DNA from: Rhexocercosporidium sp. MPI-PUGE-AT-0058
Taxonomy: Eukaryota; Ascomycota; Leotiomycetes; Helotiales
Assembly: GCA_020746875.1 (NCBI GenBank)
Contig: JAGTJL010000003.1
Span: 1,612,001 to 1,676,000 of the forward strand
Direction of reading: 5' to 3'
DNA length: 64,000 nt
Below the pieces are notes generated by a model. That model was not told the origin of the DNA and ran no database searches. It was given only the letters and a program-made list of their open reading frames with translations. Made by a program: the position numbers and the translations under genes. This document shows, piece by piece, positions 11,500 to 22,837 of the stretch. Every line of letters begins with the position of its first letter. Position 1 is the stretch's first letter.

Positions 11500-12165
11500 A
11501 TGGCATCAATAATCTCTTCATTTCATCACTTCCCACGACTACCTCCCGAGTTGCGCTTGCGAGTCTGGACACTAGCCTTACCATCGCCTCGCATCATCGA
11601 GCTGACATGGAAATCTCAAGCCCGCTCCTTGACCTCAAAGTCAATAACACCCGCTATCCTACGCACATGTCATGAATCTCGATACAGCGCAATCCAGTAC
11701 TACAAAAAAGTCCAACTCGGAAACTGCACCCAAGTCATCCTCGTTGATTTCGAACGAGACACGATATTCTTCGGACCAGGCTGTAGACATCTAGTTCCTT
11801 CCGGCAAGTCACATCCGTGGGTGATGCAGAACCGGAAAGTCATTCAGGATATCAAGAGCTCGGTATTGTTGCAGCAGAATTTGGTACTTGTTGCTTTTGA
11901 CTGCGAGTTCCTTCTAGGCATGGAGGACTCGGAGCGAGAACATTCGTTGCATGATATCTTGGATAGCATGGAGAAGCTCACACAGGTTGTAGTTGTGAAG
12001 ACTGTGGATGGAAAAGAGGAGCCTGGGAACGGATCACTGGAGCCGGTACTTTCTGATGATCGGATGGATTTGTGCATCAGTAGTCTTGAGACTTACCAAG
12101 GCTTGAGAGAGGGGCGATCGAAACTCGCATTGAGTAAGGCTGTGCACAGGTCGATATCCCAATAA
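11500..12165 (+). CDS. 2EXR-domain protein (intact copy)
   Basis: A single-exon gene of 221 aa. It opens with FHHFPRLPPELRLRVWTLAL followed by PRIIEL, the signature of the fungal 2EXR domain. PAILRTCHESRYSAIQYYKK and VDFERDTIFFGPG, the second and third conserved blocks, follow. 2EXR proteins form large families in Pezizomycotina and their biochemical role is unknown. The ATG at 11500 sits a few residues before the domain, as is normal. Two degenerate relatives occur at 18826 and 44506. Confidence 0.85.
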   Translation: MASIISSFHHFPRLPPELRLRVWTLALPSPRIIELTWKSQARSLTSKSITPAILRTCHESRYSAIQYYKKVQLGNCTQVILVDFERDTIFFGPGCRHLVPSGKSHPWVMQNRKVIQDIKSSVLLQQNLVLVAFDCEFLLGMEDSEREHSLHDILDSMEKLTQVVVVKTVDGKEEPGNGSLEPVLSDDRMDLCISSLETYQGLREGRSKLALSKAVHRSISQ

Positions 12166-12853
12166 GTCTTGTATGACTCCATGGGAACAGAGCTTGCAAG
12201 GCTTTATCGAAATCTAGGAGTCCTCAATTCCCAGACTCGCGACTGATTTGACAAAATCCAAGTACATGTCACCAAGTTGCATCATATATATGTACATGGA
12301 GACGGGCAAAACTTTGAGGTATCAGTCGGCCTGGAGGAAGTTTATTCACAGAGAATCAGTCTTCTTGAGTCGATCTTTAACATAACGATTCACTCGTGTT
12401 AACAAGCATCAGGATGTTGAATTCAGCTGGTTTTGAAGCGGCTCTGGAGTCTTTCATGAGCAAGCTAAAGAATTTTAAGCAGTTCAGATACATTGATGAA
12501 CGCATTTCATGCTATAGAGGCCACCCATTTCAATAAAACGAACTAAGTACAGAGGGTATCTTGTTACGGCAAAATGCATGTGAAATGCCAACATTTTATG
12601 TGCTTTTTGCGGTCCCATCTCACTCTAGACCATGACCCTTCCGGGAATATATACATTCTTCTGCTGTTTCCAAACTTTGTCGTTAATTCCTACCCATTCT
12701 ACCTTCTGCTTAACTCTGGTCAAAGGCTATGTATTCAAAGGCCAAGTCATCGGCGGCGGGGAAGGCAGATGAGGTTCCACAGGTGTAAGTCCTGGACAAG
12801 TGTTGCTACACCCCGCCAGTCAGCATAAACTTTCTAGATCATCCAAGACTCAC
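12166..12853. other. Convergent intergenic stretch
   Basis: About 690 bp between the 2EXR gene and the end of the SGNH/FG-GAP gene. A short frame at 12574-12828 has no recognisable features. The esterase 3' end could extend slightly into it, because another GTAAGT donor follows the assigned stop. Confidence 0.4.
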
Positions 12854-15800
12854 TTACAGCTTTACAAACTGCTGATTCGTATCAGGATAGATGACTGCCA
12901 AACACCATAATTTAGTAACGGCTCCAGTGCTCATTTTATCTAGACGAATACTTACGTATCGAATCAGCTCGCCCAATGCCATTGATATTCGCAAACTCAA
13001 CGCATGACCCTCGCGTTGTTGTTGCAGGAGAGACCTGCCCCTTGAGCACCCAGCGAAATGCGCTGGTACCTGCTGCATCATCTCCGAATTGTCCTGTGGC
13101 CCCGTCATTACTCCATGCTTGAACTGTTGAGTCGACTAGATCCACAAAGACGAGATCGTCTCTGCCGTCGCCGTTGATGTCACTGTTTGGACGATGCTGT
13201 CAGTATGTCATATGTCCTGGCTCAAGCGAGGGACTTCAGCGGTGGATGTCCTGCAGAACTTACGCAAGTCGCAAACCTGAGTAGTCACGATCAGCTTCAT
13301 CTATTTCAAGGGAGCAGTCTGAAACTTACTTTTTCGCTCTTTTCCTTCGGTGTGTTTGATCTAAAGGCCGTTCTTAGCATCTCTCGTCAAACTCCTTCTC
13401 TCTATGCGGCTGAAATCGCTGGAATTGAGTGTGAACATACTTGACCCTGATTGACCATTTGATTGATGCCCTTGTTCAGGTATCCATAAAGCTGGCCATT
13501 TGACTGCATGCAGAGAAAGTCGGCTCTGCCTGTAAGTTGCAAAGGTTAGCAACTACTTAAGCTGGTGTCAGAACATACTGAGGAAACATACCATCGCCAT
13601 CAATATCGTTCCATCGAACGCCAAGATCGTGGAGGTCGTAACCGTAGCCTTCAGTACAGGTGGCCGTTCCTGTCACGACGCCAATGTTGGTGAAGGCGAA
13701 TTTACCATTGGCAAAGTCGTTGCGGAGTACTGTGGTAGCTCCTGTGGCTTTGTCGACAAGTAGCTTTGAAAGGTTAGAAGGGAGCTGGGATTGAACACCA
13801 AAGGACTGACTTACGATGTCACATCTTTTATTGCCATCAAAGTCTTTTCAGGTTAGCAAGGTACAATAGGGATTTCCGGTTGGCTTGAATCTGGATCCAA
13901 GCTGTTGCTCTCCAGAATCAGAACCACTTGAGGAGCAACGCGCACCTGCAAAATATACCTAAATTTGTTCAATGTGAGTGTCTAGTCTTTCAGATCGCAG
14001 AAAACTTAGAAATTACCTCTCTTCGAGATCGGTTGACGTTGTAAACAACGCCATATTGAGTCCAAGTACCCCATTTATGAGTGTTCCCGTACACTGTAAT
14101 CTCGCCCATCAATGAAATCCACTATAAACACAATCTGTCAGAATCAAGTCTTCAAGTCCTACAACATTGCTGCAACATCGCCATTACTTACAATATAGTC
14201 ATCAGAGCCAGACCCGGTCATGTCGCAGTATCGGGTCCCATCTCCTCGGACAGCTGTTCCACCTTTGCCCATGTTTTTGTTGATGGTGGCGGAGACACTT
14301 CCGGTTGCAGTGTTCTCGGTTATTGCTACACACAGGAGCTGTCAGTAAATTTAAGATTGAGAAGAGCCCACAGTGAGAGCTTAGGTGCTGTGGTTTTGCG
14401 ACGATTGAAAAGATCTTAGCATACTTGCGTAGTCGGCTCTCCCAGTACCCATTATTTTGCCTACATGAATCCGGTCAGTGTTGGTTTAGAGGCTCCGAGA
14501 CTAGGCCATGCAACAGGCAGATTCTACATACCAAAGGTGACAGTTACACGGCTGTTGCTTCCGCTATGTGTGACACTGAATTCAAGGTCAGGATCAATCT
14601 TGCTGTCGATTGTCATACCTAGGACATAGACCTACCCCATGAACTTCCATACAGGTCCAAGTCCAGCACTGGATTTGTAAATCCATATTAGTAGCTGAGC
14701 TGTAACGTGGGTCCAGAAGCTTTGGTTCCAGAAGCTTTGGTTCCACTTACCTGAGGCCTCGCATATTGATGAAAGTTTCAACGCGACCATTTTCGTTGAC
14801 GTAGAGTACTGTGTCTCGAAAGTCAGTCGAGCGCTGAGCCTCAAAGAGGCAGTTCTTTCAAGACTCAAACCAAAATGTGTTCCACTTACGGTCGTCCTTG
14901 TGGTCACCACTGTTAGGGCAAAAGTATTAGCAAGTAACAAGAATGTATAACGAGCGGAAAAAACATTGGTGGAATACACCCACTTTAGATCTGCGAACCT
15001 CCAGCGTGAGGGAGAGTATGTTGAACTCAAGCCAGATATGATTCCTCGGAACGGCGTCCAAGCTGTCGGTGGTGAGTTATCGACGGCAGCATTTCGCCAA
15101 CCAGAGATCTTTCCATCTTGTGAGATGCCGACGTAACTGGATGGTATTAGTTTTCTGGAGACTGCCAAGTAAATTTTGCGAGTGAGATTGAGTACTTACT
15201 CAGCTCTTCCGTCACCATCGATGTCTAATTCATTGTGTTAGTCGAGACCATGCCGATCAACACAGGGGTTGCTCACCAGCCAGTCGAACCTAGGATATAA
15301 TTAGTATTATCTCAATGAGGTTTGTTGGAGTACGGGCTCACAAATTCTTGGGTGTATCCCTTGTTCCCAATGAGAAAGCCCATGGAGACCCATTTGGGAG
15401 ATCTAGCGTCTGTGCCAGGGGTATTATTCCAGCAATTCAGGTCACCGTTCGCTGCGAGGCAACACAAATCTGATCTACCATCTCCAGTCATGTCTTTGAG
15501 ACACTTATTAGCAGTTTGTTCCATCGAAATTGGAAATGGCAGTAGCATGGAGGCATTTGTCGAAGCCAAGACAGACTCGGCTACTAGAAATAAGTGTAAA
15601 CACTTACCTGCAAATCGCACTCCGCTACGCAAACAGGATCCTGGAGCTGTTGTTACTCGTAAGTATGGACCCATGATCCCGTTGCCTGTATTTAAAGCAA
15701 CACCTAATCCTCCGTTGAGATCAGAAGATACGCTATGAAGTTGTCAGAGACCGACCAACTTGAGCACGCTCGAGACCGCATTAGACACTGGACTTACTAG

Positions 15801-17344
15801 ACATAGTCATCAAGCCCATCTCCGTTGATGTCCTAACCATATATCAGTGATTTAACACGAGTAAGTAATGAAGAAAATGGCATGAATTAGACATACCGCC
15901 CAGTTTACCCCTAGAGGAGACGGGTTGCCAACTCCGAGATATCCACCTCCTGCGACTGCCGAATGGACATAATCCCCATCGTCCTGTATGGTACACATGT
16001 CAGTTTAAACTCCTTCCAAAGTTTTACAGAGATTTCCTACTCGTCCGGAGCCAGCGTCGATCTGATAAGGACCAATCTCGTTGCCAGCCGTCTTGTCGCA
16101 TGTGTTGCCTGCTACGACCACATCTGAGAAACTGGTCGATTTTGGTGCCACCAGCCATTTGGCAGAAGATGCGGCGCTGATTCCCTCTACTCGCCATCAG
16201 CTCGACATCCAACAGCCTCGTAGGACACCTGGGGGGAGCTTACGATACCACACAGCGGCCATTTTCTCGAATCCAGCGTCAGTAGGATGTATCCTGTTCT
16301 CAGTCATTAGATTTGATCACTTATCCAGAGACAGAAAACTTACCCATCAGAAGTAATATCACTCAGGCTGAAAAATGAACTGGACATGTCCACCAATAGG
16401 ATCTTCTTTCCGGCAGCTTGACGACTCTTGACCATCCCTGGCAAATTCGAGTTGTATATCTTGTTTCTAGCTGGCTCAACGCTCGTGGGAAGCAAAGTTG
16501 AAGCGATGATCGTCACTCCTGGTATCGTAGTGAAGAGACGATCAATTAGTTTTGCAAGGCGATTATGGGCATTAGCTACATCAACATCGTGAATCATATC
16601 GTTGGTACCAACCTAGTCAATAGGAAAGAAATTAGCTCTAGAGATCTTCAAGATATCGGAGGTAGTGTAAGAAATGTCTCGAGTGCAAAGCCTTAACCCT
16701 ATTTAAGATCATAGAAAAGAATTCTCCGGGTACCTACATGGAGCAGAATGAGATTTGGCTGGTATTTAATAGAATTCTCCGCCTTAGCGGCAACTTGGTC
16801 AATGATATAACCTCCCCATGCTTCCACGTCATTGTCAGCCCTATTTGGGGTCGCCTCAAAGTCAGAGTTGGTCTCAAAGATAGTGTTTTCTTGAAAACAA
16901 GGAAGTAAAAATAGCCGCAAGTGAGCAGAAGGCAAGCAGGAAAGTGCTGTAAAAAGGGGGTGACTTACATGCTACCCGCTTTGACTGTACCGACCATATT
17001 CACTGGATTGCCATCCCATACCAACTTATTCCTAACGCTGTTGCGGAAGCCATTGCCACTAGTTGATGGGTATCCATATGCAATGGAGGCACCCAGGGTA
17101 AGGATTCTCAACGTAATATTGTTTGAAAGTCCTCGTTTGACTTTTTGGTTCTGGGCAGAATGCGGCTCTTCATGTTTCTGGCTTGGACATTCAGCCGGCT
17201 CAAAAAATGGTTCCCTGTCGTGCGCAGGATTAAGCGCAGAAGTAACTGTAGAGGTGTGTTTAACAGATAGAACTCTGCGGTGTAATCGGGAAACTTACTG
17301 TTGGCTATCCAGAATATGGTAACATATAATGGGAGAAGCCGCAT
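12854..17344 (-). CDS. Secreted SGNH-hydrolase esterase with C-terminal FG-GAP repeats
   Basis: A long gene split by many short introns. First exons: 17299-17344 (MRLLPLYVTIFWIANS, signal peptide), 16969-17245, 16738-16840 and 16344-16612; at least a dozen more follow. The SGNH core is clear: LGASIAYGYP (nucleophile Ser69), LLHVGTNDMIHDV (block III, Asn146) and DGIHPTDAGF (Asp231/His234). This resembles carbohydrate esterase family 3. After a linker (VVVAGNTCDKTAGN) come FG-GAP/VCBS units with calcium-type loops: DINGDGLDDYV, DMTGDGRSDL, DIDGDGRAE, WNDIDGDG and FANINGIGRADSI, each usually cut by an intron. They probably form a beta-propeller-like wall- or polysaccharide-binding part. The last exon ends YPDTNQQFVKL at 12854, but an alternative donor makes the C-terminus uncertain. 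Secreted; substrate unknown, acetylated polysaccharide likely. Confidence 0.82.
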
Positions 17345-18825
17345 AGCGAGGAGCACTGATTCGAATCTTCTCTGGGCTTGGTCGACACCGACGACTTTCG
17401 GGGAACTGCAAGAGAAAGCCTGATTCTTAACGATCACTATCCAAAGAACAGAGCCTGGTCTAGTCGAACGCCTAAAGAAGAAATCTGGCGAGCATTGACT
17501 TGTCACGAGTTGGCTGCACCTAAGTTCCAAAATCCTCCACGTTCCAAGCGGGTGACGAACGTTACGAAAGATGTACAGTAGATAGAAGAAGGGGCGAAGA
17601 AACCTCTCTCCGCGAAAGAGGTTCAATTGATTGCATGGGTCAGGCCATATCAAGCTGGGCAAAGCAGATTGGTAGCCCGTACTCGGGTAACAAAGTTCCA
17701 GCAGAGATTGCAGCCGGTCTTTGCCCCACGCGGCTGATGGCTGGAAGACAAGCCTTTTACCCCTGAAGCGACAGGTCAATCAATCACTTTTTGGGTGTAT
17801 GTTACCTTTTTAATAGTTCCTACTCCGTAGAAGATATTCATAACTAAAAGCAGGTTTGTCACTATCCTACGCGGGAAAAAATAGTCTTTGTTTTAAGTAG
17901 CGGATGTGCCCTTTTTGTGCTACATGAGGTTTGCATACGCAATGTTTCTGCACAAGGGTCTCACTCCGGACCGACGCTACAGTACAGTACTTTTATCAGA
18001 CGAAACAACAAAATGCTCAGGGATCTTTTCATGACCCTTTCCAGTACATTGCTGGTGGGCATGGGTCTCAAGCGTATCTCAATGTCCCTTCCCATAAACA
18101 GGTTCTTAATTCCGCCATTGTAGTGATGGTGACGACTGTTACAGCAAGTTGAGTTACCCGGTCTGAACCAATACTGAGATCCTTGCTGCTAGAAGTCACC
18201 CAACTCTTATTGCTCTGTGTCGCTCCAAGAGGACTTTCCGCAACAGAAGCTCTAGGCTGTGATCAAACCACATGCTTCGCGTATAGAGATCTCTCGTGTG
18301 CCCCGAAAACCCAGTTTCTCCCGGAAGGAGCTGGCAAATTGATGGCCTTGTGAATGAGCATATCGCGGCTCTAGCAACCCAACAAGGAAACTCCTGCTGA
18401 TACCACGCTCCATTTGCTACCCAAATTGTATCCCATGTTAAAAAGAGATCTAAGTAAATTGCCGGATACATACGGCTCTCAATTTTACGATGAGACTGGC
18501 TGCTCTGCGAAGCTACTTCGATGTGGAGAATGTGAGTCTAAGATCTTATATTCGAGAATCACCAAGAGCTTTTTGACTTCTTCCAGGAATCAAAATACCA
18601 GTAGCAGTACTTTATAGCTACGCACTCTCGCAGACTACGCCTATGCTTTGGTTGTTTTGAGAGGGCTCGCTAATCTTTTGCCTTCAGACTAAGCAGGCTC
18701 TTTGTTTATCGAATCGCGAATGGCATTCACCTGGTCGAGGCTGAACGAACCATTCTTGTTAAAACTGCGTCCTTTCTCGCTGCGAAGCGCTCCTCTGAGC
18801 AACATCACTCTATTGACAGAACATC
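17345..18825. other. Gene-poor stretch upstream of the SGNH gene
   Basis: This 1.5 kb contains the esterase promoter. An open frame upstream of 17344 continues into the signal peptide frame but lacks any known feature. Several short frames near 17900-18600 have no conserved motif. No gene is supported. Confidence 0.4.
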
Positions 18826-19527
18826 ATGACTTCAACTCAACACACTGTGGCGGCACCTACGCCAACCTTTCGCCCTTTCCCACGTCTACCTCTAGTGCTG
18901 CGTACTATGAAGTGGAACTTCGGAGCTCGTGAGGCTCGCGTCGTCGAGATTAAACAGGTCGCCAGCACATACGAGGCCATAGGCTGCATCCAGCGGTTCA
19001 CCCCCAAGACCCTCACCCCCGGTATGTTACAGGTTTGTGCAAAGTCCCGAAAGATAGGGCTCAAGCGATACAAGAAGGTTGTCTTCGATCGCATGTTTAC
19101 TAGCTCCTTTATCGACTAGGACATTGATTACCTATTGTTTAGACCCACCAATGTATGGGATAACAGTGTGTCGCTGACGAGGTTCTTGGGATCTTTGCTA
19201 TCTATTAGTGGTGAGGTATTTAAGAACTGCGGCGGTATTGCCACCATCGACTACATTCAAATCAAGTGCTTACCAGGCATCATTTCCGAATATTCTAAGA
19301 ATTAGAGGAGATGGTCTTCATGTTACCTGCAGATCTTGAAACGTTTGGCTAGGGCTGCGGAAATGCATATTTTGCTGCGATTACCACTGCAGAGCCGAAT
19401 AAACAGTTCAAGGTCGGCACATACGCACCAGAGCCGACTTCCCATGATTCAGGCCAGCATGGCCGGATTCAAGCACTTAATTGATATGCGGTCTCATAGA
19501 GCTGGAAATACAGAGCAGCCTGCCTGA
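18826..19527 (+). pseudogene. Degenerate 2EXR-domain gene
   Basis: The frame from ATG 18826 reads FRPFPRLPLVLRTMKW, EARVVEIKQV, TPGMLQVCAKSRKIGLKRYKK, then, after an in-frame TAG (19117-19119), DIDYLLFRPTNVW. This is the order of blocks in the intact 2EXR gene (PRLPPELRLRVW, PAILRTCHESR, DTIFF). A second TAG lies at 19303-19305, and the same frame then stays open to 19527. The first block is also eroded: the PPELRLRVW core has become PLVLRTMKW. Both stops could arise from CAG by C-to-T change in CpA, the context favoured by RIP. Confidence 0.65.
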
Positions 19528-20943
19528 GGAAACTGGTAAAGGCGTCTTGTACCTAGCAAACCTCGAATGTCGTTTTCAAAGCTAAGTTTTCTGACGTGGT
19601 AGAATACACTGCCAAGGTCAACGCAGTGCCTCTAGAGCTACGAAGCCTCGGGCCCGGATTGCTAAATTTGAGTTGTTCTGAGTGGGGCATCGTTTGAATG
19701 CTGCATCTGCAAGGTGTATTACGCAACATCCGGCATGGTAGCTGGGGCCGTCACAAGCTTTCAGGGAGGAGAGCGATACGTTGCTGCGTCTGTGGGTGTC
19801 AATTGGACTGTAAATCTGAAGGCAGTGTAGAATCACAATTTCAGTACAACAGGGAAAGGAGAATGCCAATAAAGCACACCCAAAGACAATCTCGGTCCCC
19901 ATGATACACTGAATATTTAGTGTGATCTGCTAACATTTCAGATGCCGCCCTTCAGATACTTTCATGCCACAATCCTTTGAGTCTAGATGTGACAAAAATG
20001 TTTTAGGACAATTCCATAAAGTAAGCCAAATGATCTGGATTACATTGTGGCCGATGTGCAGGTTACATGCCTGGATTAGCTTGGCAGCTGATTTATTTAC
20101 CTTCGCTTCGCTTAACTCCAGGCCGAAGGATTTCCAAGACAAAGATGGCGGTACCATCGCAGGCCCTACACTGTATATGCAGTGCAAGGTAGCGAGCAGA
20201 CGTATCCTCGCTATTACATGAAAGTTACTTGAAGTACCAGCGCCTCTCTCCTCTCTTGAGATCGCAGATTATCTTACATCACAGCTCCAACTGAGCAAAT
20301 GCGATGGCAGTAAGAATTCAACAGATCCTTCGAAGCAGCTCTCAATCTAAGACGCAGCGCCGAGCGCAATCTTCCACGCTTCAAATTTCCTCGCTCCTGT
20401 CTAGAGGAGCTTGCATCCTAGTCCGCCGTTAGCTCGCCATCACAATCCGTGCCCCTCATATGAGCTCAGCCCTAGATCTGCGCGAGTAAGAAGATATATC
20501 GAGCTTCCGTAACTCACTTCGCCCACGCAACAGAAAGAATCCATAACATACTCCAAGGGCGAAGGGGCACACAACGAATGCACAGCTTTCCTCCATAGTG
20601 CGCACATGAAGTAGTATTCCTTTCGCGAGATGCCATAAATGCCCCTGCATACTCAAGTTGGACCGCCTATTGAAAATGGAGCTTACTTCTTTCTCTCTTC
20701 AAAATCGGCAGCTAGATTTCTAACTTTTTCCCTAAACTCACATTAGAGATTTCGGTTCCTTTCCGGTATCCAATCCTAGCAAAACATGAAGCAATGCCCA
20801 CTTCAAATTCCTAGCATGCCTTGTGACTTTTGAACGTTATAAGCTAGCATCTCTAGAAAATTACTGCCCTACCGAGGATCGCAGTAGCGGGGGAAGGAAA
20901 AAAAATTGAAATTAGAATTAATTTGTATCAGTATGTCTCCATT
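19528..20943. other. Gene-poor stretch
   Basis: About 1.4 kb with only short, featureless frames. No recognisable transposon, RNA gene or conserved protein segment was found. Confidence 0.4.
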
Positions 20944-22358
20944 CTACTTCTTGGCCGTGCCATTCTTCTTCCCTCCCTTCTTCTCTGCCTTCTTCTCAAC
21001 CACCTTCTCTTTCTCTTCTAACTTACCTTCGACTGTCTTGACTTCTCTCTGGTCACTGAAATCTCCTGGGAGATCGGTGTAGAGGCTAGGAATGAATTTC
21101 GAGACTCGGCTTTGGTACTCCTTGTACTCGGGGTATTTCGATGCCGTAATGAGCTCAGTGAACCAGGTCGAGGCTTGGAAGAGGATCAAGTATGACATGG
21201 CGCCAATGAAGGTCCAGTTGTACATGACGTCGGAAGTCCAGCATCCCCACTGGTATAAGACTACCCAAATAGCCTGCTCTGCTGCGAAATTGGGGTGTCT
21301 GCTCCACGACCAGACTCCAGTAACAACGAAACCACGATCTAGATCTTCCTGGTAGAAAGACCGAGGAACCTTGGCGGTCTTTAGGTATTCCTTCTTGGCG
21401 TGTTGATAATCTAACCACTGTTAGCGTCATGTGAAAACACATTGGCATGACTTTAAGGCACGTACTCCACTGTTGTTGGTCTGCAAAGAACTCCAAGAGT
21501 ACCAAGGCCATCATCAATCTTACGAAGACCATATCCGCTGTTGTGAGCTCTTCTCCAAGTCTACCTGCCAGAAGTATAACGTATGTGGGAGTCGTAATAA
21601 GGAACAGCAGGACACTTTGTGCCAGGGAAATGAAGAGGACATTGAATATGAAGAAGAGGCTGGGGTGGATCTTTTGTCTGAGCACTTCCCTGTTAGGCAA
21701 GTTAGCTGATTAAATCCGAGAGGCTTGCGAACGCGGCTTACCATCGATAGTCCTCTGATCCAATGCTATAGCCACCCTTTCTCCAATAGTTGAATGTCAA
21801 TCGTAACTAACACTCCTGGTCAGCATAATCCACGTAATCAGGGGCACAATCCACACTTACACTCCACACAACACTAAATGCAATCATGTTATCCAGTCGT
21901 TGGGTGTCCAGGCCAGACATGTGAGCATATATGGTGTAATGAGCTGTATGGCTCGTCAGCATTGGATTGATCGAACAACCCATCGCAACCATGTCCCACA
22001 AGTTGATGGGGACATTTGGAGACTTGTTCAGAGCATGCAACTCTCTAAACATGAAGCAAAGCTGCGGGGGGAAAAGCTGACCATTGTATATTGTGGGAAG
22101 TATGCTCCACATTCTGTCTACCTGAGAGTAGTTTTTGTTGATCTCGGAGATGATGAGGAACAGCGGGACCAGGAACAGCGAAAAGGCGCACGCAGATATC
22201 AATGGATTCGTGGCCAGGTAGAGGTTCTTGAGGCCGGTAGGATTGTTGTACGTCTGGAGAATCTGCTGGGGAAGGTCGTAGAGCTGTGGGAGGTACGGAT
22301 ACACAGTCTTTTCGAGGGAAGAGCAGTCAACAATGCTCTTGATCACTGGCAAAGCCAT
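20944..22358 (-). CDS. DUF1295 / steroid 5-alpha-reductase-like membrane protein
   Basis: Five exons, 22082-22358, 21861-21943, 21742-21806, 21466-21689 and 20944-21410, join in frame to 371 aa. The family signature is strong: QVDRMWSILP, HMSGLDTQRLDN, LTFNYWRKGGYSIGSEDYRW, then VVTGVWSWSRHPNFAAEQ, the last being the NADPH-site region of the isoprenylcysteine methyltransferase/steroid reductase superfamily. Several membrane helices are present (for example SACAFSLFLVPLFLIIS). The C-terminus is a charged Lys/Glu tail ending KKNGTAKK, a possible ER-retention KKxx-like end. The substrate of fungal DUF1295 proteins is unknown. It is divergent from TOP3. Intron 1 uses a weak GTCAGC donor. Confidence 0.88.
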
Positions 22359-22837
22359 GATGTTGGAGGCTCAGGATCAGAGCGCAACGGACGATGTTGG
22401 AGATATACGATTGTAGACTTCTTCTGAATGTCGCGTGTAGAATACGGACAATGCAAGATCGTTTTCGCTGAAAGATGTTCTAGTGAGCGTTGATGATGGA
22501 ATAGAAGTCAATGACGAGTGGGGCACCAGCAGGGGACGGACCATCGATTGCCCGTGCTTGGCATCTTCGCTTCCTTCCGATGTCAACGTCAACTTCGGGG
22601 GCCAAATTTAGAGTTGTTCTGCATGGAAGACGAAGAACCCTCACTCGCTCGCACTTCAACGTTCAACGCATCTTTCAACCCCAAGACAAGGTTGCCTCAT
22701 CTGCGAACGTCTTCTCGACGCGCTGAGTAGGTCGTTGATGCCACAGGATGTCATTCTGCCTGCCTTGCTTCGGCACTGGGCTAGACGGCCTCACACACAG
22801 ACGGTAAGCGTGTACTTATCCACGTGACGGTGAAATC
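22359..22837. promoter_or_regulatory. Divergent promoter, DUF1295 gene / TOP3
   Basis: The 479-bp spacer carries CACGTG at 22821-22826, only 12 bp before the TOP3 ATG. That is an E-box of the type read by bHLH factors. No other element recognised. Confidence 0.5.

Noticed and set aside
16699..16935. Minus frame ENTIFETNSDFEATPN as coding part of the esterase
   Set aside because: Splicing from GTAAGT at 16968 to the AG before GGCTGACAATGAC gives the conserved SMADNDVEAWGGY; keeping that segment would break the frame.
17108..17779. Long minus frame (223 codons)
   Set aside because: It only contains the esterase signal peptide by frame coincidence and reads through the first intron; the rest has no conserved features.
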